In this document: piece by piece, positions 60,716-64,000 of the stretch
Layout: every line of letters starts with the position of its first letter
How positions within the stretch are numbered: position 1 is the stretch's first letter
Origin: Streptomyces sp. NBC_01231
GTDB taxonomy: Bacteria; Actinomycetota; Actinomycetes; Streptomycetales; Streptomycetaceae
Assembly: GCA_035999765.1 (NCBI GenBank)
Contig: CP108521.1
Location: forward strand, 1,488,001-1,552,000
Length of the DNA stretch: 64,000 bases
Direction: 5' to 3'
Position numbers and translations under genes: made by a program
The notes under the pieces: model-generated
Seen by the model: the letters and a program-made list of their open reading frames with translations, nothing else
Database searches by the model: none
What the model was told of the DNA's origin: nothing

Positions 60716-61936
60716 TCAGGGCACCCGCTGCCCCTTCCCGAGGGCGATCACTCCGCCCCTGGAGACCGTGTAGAGCTCCGCGTCCCGCTCCGGGTTGACG
60801 CCGATCGTCGCGCCCGGCGGCACCTCGACGTTCTTGTCCAGGACGGCGCCCCGCACCACCGCGCCCCGCCCGATGTGCACGTTGTCGTGCAGCACCGAAC
60901 CCTGGACGACGGCGCCCGGATCGACCACGACTCCCGGCGACAGCACCGACCGGGTGACCTGGCCCCGGATCAGGGAGCCCGCGCTGATGATGGACTCGCT
61001 GGCGATGCCGCCGGCGTTGAAACGGGCCGGGGAGAGCTGGCCGGAGTGGGTGTAGATGGGCCACTGCCGGTTGTAGAGGTTGAACGCGGGCCGCTCGGCG
61101 ATGAGGTCCATGTGGGCCTCGTAGTACGCGTCCAGGGAGCCCACGTCCCGCCAGTAGCCCCGGTCGCGGGTGGTCTCGCCGGGGACGTGGTTGGCGCTGA
61201 AGTCGTACAGGTGGGCCTCGCCGCGTTCGGTGAGCTGGGGCAGGATCGAGCCGCCCATGTCATGCACGGACTGCGGGTCCTCTGCGTCCCGCTGCAACGC
61301 CTCGATGAGGGCCTTGGTGGTGAAGACGTAGTTGCCCATGGAGGCGAACACGGACTCCGGGTCGTCGGCCAGGCCGGGCGGGTCGGCCGGCTTCTCCAGG
61401 AACCCCTCGACCGTCTGACCGTCCGAGCCCGGGGTGATCACGCCGAACGAGGACGACTCACCGCGCGGGACGCGTATGCCGGCCACCGTCACACCCGCGC
61501 CGCTCTCGATGTGCTGGTTGACCATCTGGCGCGGGTCCATGCGGTAGACGTGGTCGGCACCGAAGACGGCGACGTACTCGGGGCGTTCGTCGTAGATGAG
61601 GTTCAGGGACTGCAGGATCGCGTCCGCGCTGCCCAGGTACCAGCGGGGGCCGAGGCGCTGCTGGGCCGGGACCGGCGTGATGTAGTTGCCGAGCAGACTG
61701 GACATCCGCCAGGTGGTGGTGATGTGCCGGTCCAGCGAGTGCGACTTGTACTGCGTCAGCACGCAGATGCGCAGGATGTCGCCGTTGACGAGGTTGGACA
61801 GGACGAAGTCGACCAGGCGATATGTGCCGCCGAAGGTGACCGCGGGTTTCGCGCGGTCCGCCGTCAGCGGCATCAGCCGCTTGCCTTCTCCGCCCGCCAG
61901 TACGATGCCGAGCACCGAAGGACCACCACGACGCAT
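60716..61936 (-). CDS. glgC: Glucose-1-phosphate adenylyltransferase
   Basis: This 406-residue protein from ATG 61936 (GAGGGGAG upstream) has [29 protein letters not shown] (nucleotide loop), [15 protein letters not shown] (metal Asp), [15 protein letters not shown] and a C-terminal beta-helix [32 protein letters not shown]. It makes ADP-glucose from ATP and glucose 1-phosphate for glycogen or maltose-1-phosphate synthesis. It is downstream of the GT4 synthase on the same strand (52-base gap), so they form a two-gene glycogen unit. Confidence 0.96.
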   Translation of the reverse strand: MRRGGPSVLGIVLAGGEGKRLMPLTADRAKPAVTFGGTYRLVDFVLSNLVNGDILRICVLTQYKSHSLDRHITTTWRMSSLLGNYITPVPAQQRLGPRWYLGSADAILQSLNLIYDERPEYVAVFGADHVYRMDPRQMVNQHIESGAGVTVAGIRVPRGESSSFGVITPGSDGQTVEGFLEKPADPPGLADDPESVFASMGNYVFTTKALIEALQRDAEDPQSVHDMGGSILPQLTERGEAHLYDFSANHVPGETTRDRGYWRDVGSLDAYYEAHMDLIAERPAFNLYNRQWPIYTHSGQLSPARFNAGGIASESIISAGSLIRGQVTRSVLSPGVVVDPGAVVQGSVLHDNVHIGRGAVVRGAVLDKNVEVPPGATIGVNPERDAELYTVSRGGVIALGKGQRVP

Positions 61937-61988
61937 GGCCGCTCCCCTCACGCTGGTTTGACCCATGCCTGCCCTCGCACAGGGCGGC

Positions 61989-63140
61989 CTACGCCTGCTT
62001 GACGATCTCCTCGTAGAGCCGGACCGTGCGACGGGCGACCGCGTCCCATCCGAACTCGCCCACCGCGCGCTCCCGCCCGGCCTCACCCATCTCCCGCGCG
62101 GCCGCCGGATCGCCGAGAACCGCGTCCAGCGCCTGCGCGAGGCCCGCCTCGAAGTCGTCGTCCACCGGGACGAGTACCCCGGTCCTGCCGTCGTCCACGA
62201 CCTCGGGGATCCCGCCGACCCGGGACGCCACGACGGGAGTCCCGCAGGCCATCGCCTCGAGGTTGACGATCCCGAGGGGTTCGTACACCGAAGGGCAGAC
62301 GAAGACGGCGGCGTGCGTGAGCAGTTGGATCACCTCGGGACGCGGCAGCATCTGCGGGATCCAGTGCACGCCCTCGCGGACCCGGCTGAGCTCCTGGAAG
62401 AGGTCACGGAACTCCTGGTCGATCTCCGGCGTGTCGGGGGCGCCCGCGCACAGCACGACCTGGGCCGCCGGGTCGATCTTCCGCACCGCGCGCAGCAGAT
62501 GGGGCACGCCCTTCTGGCGGGTGATACGGCCGACGAAGAGGACGTACGGGCGGGCCGGATCGAGGCCGATGCGCCGCAGCGCGTCGGTGCCGGGGTCGGG
62601 CCGGTACAGGGCGGTGTCGATGCCGTTGTGCACGATGTGGACCTTGGCCGGATCCAGCGCCGGGTAGCAGCCCAGAATGTCCTCGCGCATGGCGCCCGAG
62701 ACGGCGACCACCGCGTCGGCGCTCTCGATCGCGGTGCGCTCCGCCCAGCTGGACAGGGCGTATCCGCCGCCGAGCTGCTCGGCCTTCCAGGGTCGCAGGG
62801 GCTCCAGCGAGTGCGCGGTCATCACATGCGGGATGCCGTACAGAAGCTTGCCGAGATGGCCGGCCAGGTTGGCGTACCAGGTGTGGGAGTGGACCAGATC
62901 GCGGCCTTCGAGGCCGGCGGTCATGGCGAGGTCCACGGAGAAGGTGCGCAGCGCGTCGTTGGCGGTGTCCAGCGCCGACCAGGGGCGATGCCGGATCACA
63001 CCCTCCGTGCGGCCCTCGCCCCAGCAGTGCACGTCCAGGTCGACGAGGGACCTCAGCTCCCGGGCGAGGAACTCGACATGGACGCCCGCGCCGCCGTACA
63101 CATCCGGCGGGTACTCCCGGGTCAGCAGTCCCACTCGCAC
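61989..63140 (-). CDS. glgA: Glycogen synthase/maltose-1-phosphate synthase (GlgA/GlgM)
   Basis: This 383-residue GT4 protein starts with GTG 63140 behind GGGGGTTCC. It has [24 protein letters not shown] at the N-terminus, [35 protein letters not shown] and the donor motif [24 protein letters not shown]. Length and motifs match the actinobacterial GlgA group which, in mycobacteria, uses ADP-glucose and glucose 1-phosphate to make maltose 1-phosphate (GlgM). It could also extend glucans. Upstream of glgC in a unit. Confidence 0.92.
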   Translation of the reverse strand: MRVGLLTREYPPDVYGGAGVHVEFLARELRSLVDLDVHCWGEGRTEGVIRHRPWSALDTANDALRTFSVDLAMTAGLEGRDLVHSHTWYANLAGHLGKLLYGIPHVMTAHSLEPLRPWKAEQLGGGYALSSWAERTAIESADAVVAVSGAMREDILGCYPALDPAKVHIVHNGIDTALYRPDPGTDALRRIGLDPARPYVLFVGRITRQKGVPHLLRAVRKIDPAAQVVLCAGAPDTPEIDQEFRDLFQELSRVREGVHWIPQMLPRPEVIQLLTHAAVFVCPSVYEPLGIVNLEAMACGTPVVASRVGGIPEVVDDGRTGVLVPVDDDFEAGLAQALDAVLGDPAAAREMGEAGRERAVGEFGWDAVARRTVRLYEEIVKQA

Positions 63141-63178
63141 CCGGAACCCCCTGTCTCAGCCGTTGATGACCTTCATCG

Positions 63179-63916
63179 TCACCCAGATGTGGCGTGTGGG
63201 GAAGAGCGCGGGGGTCGTGGGAAGCAACAGTCACCGCAGACCCCGCCGCCGGGGACGCGGTAGTAGAGGCAGCAACTGCGGCGCCGGAACGCGGTTCCGG
63301 TGAGGGTGCCGGTGTCGGCGAGGAGGGGGTGGGCGAGGAGTCCCGCCGTGAGTTCCCGGGCCCGGTCGCCGACGTCCGTACGACCCTGCGCCCGGGCCCA
63401 GCCGTCCAGCTGGCGGCCGGCGCCCGCCAGCGCGGAGGCCGCGTTGCCCCACAGCAGCCCCTCGGCGAGGCGGTGGCGGGAGTGCAGGATGTCGGCCAGC
63501 GGTCGCAGGTGCGCGTTCAGGATGACCTCCGTGAGGGTCTCCGTGTCGGCGGGCAGGGGCCGTAGGGCGGTCAGCCACAGGTCGTCGGGGGTGGTGCCGT
63601 CCGGATCCCAGTGCAGCAACCGCGGGTCGAGGTCGGGGACCCGGTCGTAGAGGGCGGCGCAGCCGAGGGCCGTCGACCAGAGGCGGGCCGCCAGCCCCTG
63701 GTGGGCCACCGAGGCCGCGATCCGCGTCTCGGGGGCACGGAGAGCTTTCGCCACCTTGTTGACGCGGAAAGTTATAGAATGTCCGTAAACATCCGACGAT
63801 CTTTCCTCATACACATGTGCGAGCGTCGGCAGCGGTGGCCGCCGCCCTCCGGTGGTGCGTAGGGCGAAGAAGCCGCCGAGCGGGCGGAGTGCGGCGAGAT
63901 CGGGGTCGAGGTCCAC
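63179..63916 (-). CDS. FhuF-type ferric iron reductase (2Fe-2S)
   Basis: About 245 residues from GTG 63916; the frame is open to TTG 63952 and neither start has a clear ribosome site. The start begins VDLDPDLAALRPLGGFFALR, as in Streptomyces FhuF homologues. The body has AASVAHQGLAARLWSTALGCAALY and a C-terminal C-C-x10-C-x2-C cluster in RRRSCCLYYRVPGGGVCGDCC, which binds a 2Fe-2S centre. It reduces siderophore-bound ferric iron in the cytoplasm. A lower-GC stretch at about 63770-63815 encodes YGHSITFRVNKVAKAL. Confidence 0.86.
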   Translation of the reverse strand: MDLDPDLAALRPLGGFFALRTTGGRRPPLPTLAHVYEERSSDVYGHSITFRVNKVAKALRAPETRIAASVAHQGLAARLWSTALGCAALYDRVPDLDPRLLHWDPDGTTPDDLWLTALRPLPADTETLTEVILNAHLRPLADILHSRHRLAEGLLWGNAASALAGAGRQLDGWARAQGRTDVGDRARELTAGLLAHPLLADTGTLTGTAFRRRSCCLYYRVPGGGVCGDCCFPRPPRSSPHATSG

Positions 63917-64000
63917 GAAGAGCAGTAGTACCAAGGCCCCTAGGGGTCGCAACCAGGAGGACCCCGTCCCGGGTTCCCCACCTTGGGGATGATGGGGACC

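Noticed and set aside
63770..63815. Low-GC stretch in the FhuF gene as an insertion
   Set aside because: It stays in frame and encodes a segment that fits the family's helical region, so it is normal coding sequence with unusual codon use.

Overview
This 64 kb window is high-GC actinobacterial DNA, almost certainly from a Streptomyces chromosome. The evidence is the third-position GC bias, frequent GTG and TTG starts, purine-rich ribosome sites, and Streptomyces-typical families: a GGDEF-EAL protein resembling RmdA, an SCO0930-type lipoprotein, a DUF574 methyltransferase, a class F sortase, SpoIIE-type phosphatases and a WS/DGAT. The gene order from olsB/olsA through sdh to rmdA resembles, from memory, the SCO0920-SCO0960 region of S. 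coelicolor. I saw no tRNA, rRNA, CRISPR array, prophage or insertion sequence.

Layout. Positions 1-3.4 kb hold the edge of an exopolysaccharide locus (GT4 glycosyltransferase, hexapeptide acetyltransferase, polyprenyl-phosphate sugar transferase), with a 17-bp terminator hairpin between transcripts. Positions 3.7-11.5 kb carry small housekeeping and stress genes: dodecin, a HAD phosphatase, a thioredoxin-like ferredoxin, a cysteine-less bL32 behind a Zur-like palindrome, a RlaP-like nucleotidyltransferase, a luciferase-like oxidoreductase, a short UvrA paralogue, and an EamA exporter divergent from a TetR regulator with two tandem operators. Positions 11.5-19.6 kb hold an olsB-olsA ornithine-lipid pair, an sdhC-sdhA-sdhB operon whose sdhA carries a one-base frameshift, and two LysR regulators, the second divergent from an NmrA-like oxidoreductase. 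Positions 19.8-29.1 kb hold RmdA with an overlapping DUF574 methyltransferase, then a cell-envelope block: lipoprotein, proline-rich secreted protein, DUF4239 membrane protein, two related secreted anchored proteins, class F sortase and polysaccharide deacetylase.

Positions 29.2-38.3 kb contain a relic of a lysX-type lysyl-tRNA synthetase fusion, a universal stress protein, a CapA-like lipoprotein, an ECF sigma / unknown / zinc-type anti-sigma trio, an Fpg/Nei glycosylase, a PAS-GAF-SpoIIE-ATPase phosphatase and a lipase maturation factor homologue. Positions 38.3-50.7 kb form the most coherent system: a fucosylated-glycan locus. Eight tightly packed minus-strand genes encode a sugar ABC importer and non-phosphorylative L-fucose oxidation (mutarotase, dehydrogenase, lactonase, fuconate dehydratase, second dehydrogenase). 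They diverge from a GntR/FadR repressor across a perfect AGTGGT-ATG-ACCACT palindrome. Secreted GH29 alpha-L-fucosidase and GH20 hexosaminidase/lacto-N-biosidase-like genes follow on the far side of the regulator. The enzyme that would cleave the final diketo or keto-deoxy acid is not in the window.

Positions 50.9-64 kb hold an amidase, a GNAT, a 57-residue unknown, an HD-domain protein, two SDRs (one large, with a zinc ribbon and no catalytic tyrosine), a WS/DGAT acyltransferase, a secreted PA14-GH2 glycosidase behind repeated CATGACAAC motifs, glgC and a GlgA/GlgM-type synthase, and an FhuF-type ferric reductase at the right edge. All functional calls come from reading the sequence without database searches.
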